From Flavobacterium sp. SUN052 (GTDB lineage: Bacteria > Bacteroidota > Bacteroidia > Flavobacteriales > Flavobacteriaceae), in assembly GCF_028867935.1 (NCBI RefSeq), contig NZ_JAPQNS010000004.1, positions 186,001-250,000 of the forward strand: a stretch of 64,000 nt of DNA. The letters are read 5' to 3'. The position numbers and the translations under genes are program-made. Numbering within the stretch: the stretch's first letter is position 1; every line of letters starts with the position of its first letter. Shown in pieces: positions 63,954-64,000 of the stretch. A model generated the notes under the pieces. It did no database searches and was not told where the DNA came from. It worked only from the letters and a program-made list of their open reading frames with translations.

Positions 63954-64000
63954 ATGACACCTGTTCCTGAATCGTTCATTATTCTGTGGTCGACACCGCT
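63954..64000 (+). CDS. N-terminal fragment of an unidentified protein
   Basis: The frame begins MTPVPESFIILWSTP and is cut by the window edge after 15 residues. The hydrophobic stretch (SFIILWSTP) resembles the start of sterol desaturase/fatty acid hydroxylase family membrane proteins of Bacteroidetes, but 15 residues do not support an assignment. Confidence 0.35.
   Translation, partial: MTPVPESFIILWSTP

Overview
This window looks like chromosomal DNA of a Bacteroidetes bacterium of order Cytophagales, most like Spirosoma and its relatives. The evidence is a SusC/SusD pair, several TonB-type outer-membrane receptors, a GWxTD-domain lipoprotein, a DUF4856-imelysin-HTTM-TonB receptor cluster, a long-form IspH and promoters of the Bacteroidetes type (TTG, about 17-20 nt, TAnnTTTG). 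Genes mostly lack Shine-Dalgarno sequences. Base composition is about 50% GC. I see no rRNA, tRNA, CRISPR array, insertion sequence, phage gene or assembled island; this is ordinary chromosome with several unusual intergenic sequences.

Layout. 1-9.3 kb: a truncated ThuA-like protein, an orphan molybdopterin dehydrogenase large subunit with a Tat signal, a GH78 rhamnosidase and an M28 peptidase. 9.5-15.9 kb: an outer-membrane beta-barrel receptor, a TIM-barrel sugar isomerase-like protein, YceI, YihY/BrkB and a DUF937 protein. 15.9-18.1 kb, minus strand: two methyltransferases and a complete subclass B1 metallo-beta-lactamase. 18.2-29.3 kb: a GWxTD lipoprotein, rlmB, a cytochrome c, a methyltransferase, a pappalysin-like metalloprotease, a FAN1-type VRR-NUC nuclease, two multi-pass membrane proteins and pth. 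29.3-39.3 kb: GH39, pyrR-fdhD-fdhF, GH29 fucosidase, ispH and a GHL10 lipoprotein. 39.4-48.1 kb: rplU-rpmA, a NifU-domain protein, an outer-membrane protein, NhaD, a heparinase II/III-like lyase, and a divergent pair of an App1-type phosphatase and a diacylglycerol kinase. 48.1-54.3 kb, minus strand: DUF4856 lipoprotein, imelysin lipoprotein, HTTM protein and TonB receptor. 54.4-59.4 kb, minus strand: SusC/SusD. 59.4-60.5 kb: 1.1 kb without protein genes but with two tandem related RNA-like units. 60.5-64 kb: a response regulator/histidine kinase pair, proA and the start of another gene.

How genes work together. Secreted glycosidases (GH78, GH39, GH29, heparinase-like, GHL10), peptidases and SusCD fit degradation of plant or microbial polymers, but they are scattered rather than in one polysaccharide utilisation locus. 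FdhD is the sulfur transferase for the FdhF-type enzyme encoded next to it. The imelysin cluster looks like a surface metal (probably iron) acquisition unit.

The most notable non-coding features are: (1) two tandem RNA-like units at 59.95-60.36 kb that share a 14-mer and an 8-mer at fixed spacing, each ending in an intrinsic terminator; (2) a 95-bp element, about 72% identical without gaps, upstream of two unrelated genes (335-429 and 9451-9545); (3) several long intergenic palindromes built from short repeated words, one family of which is present in inverted orientation on both sides of a cytochrome c gene.
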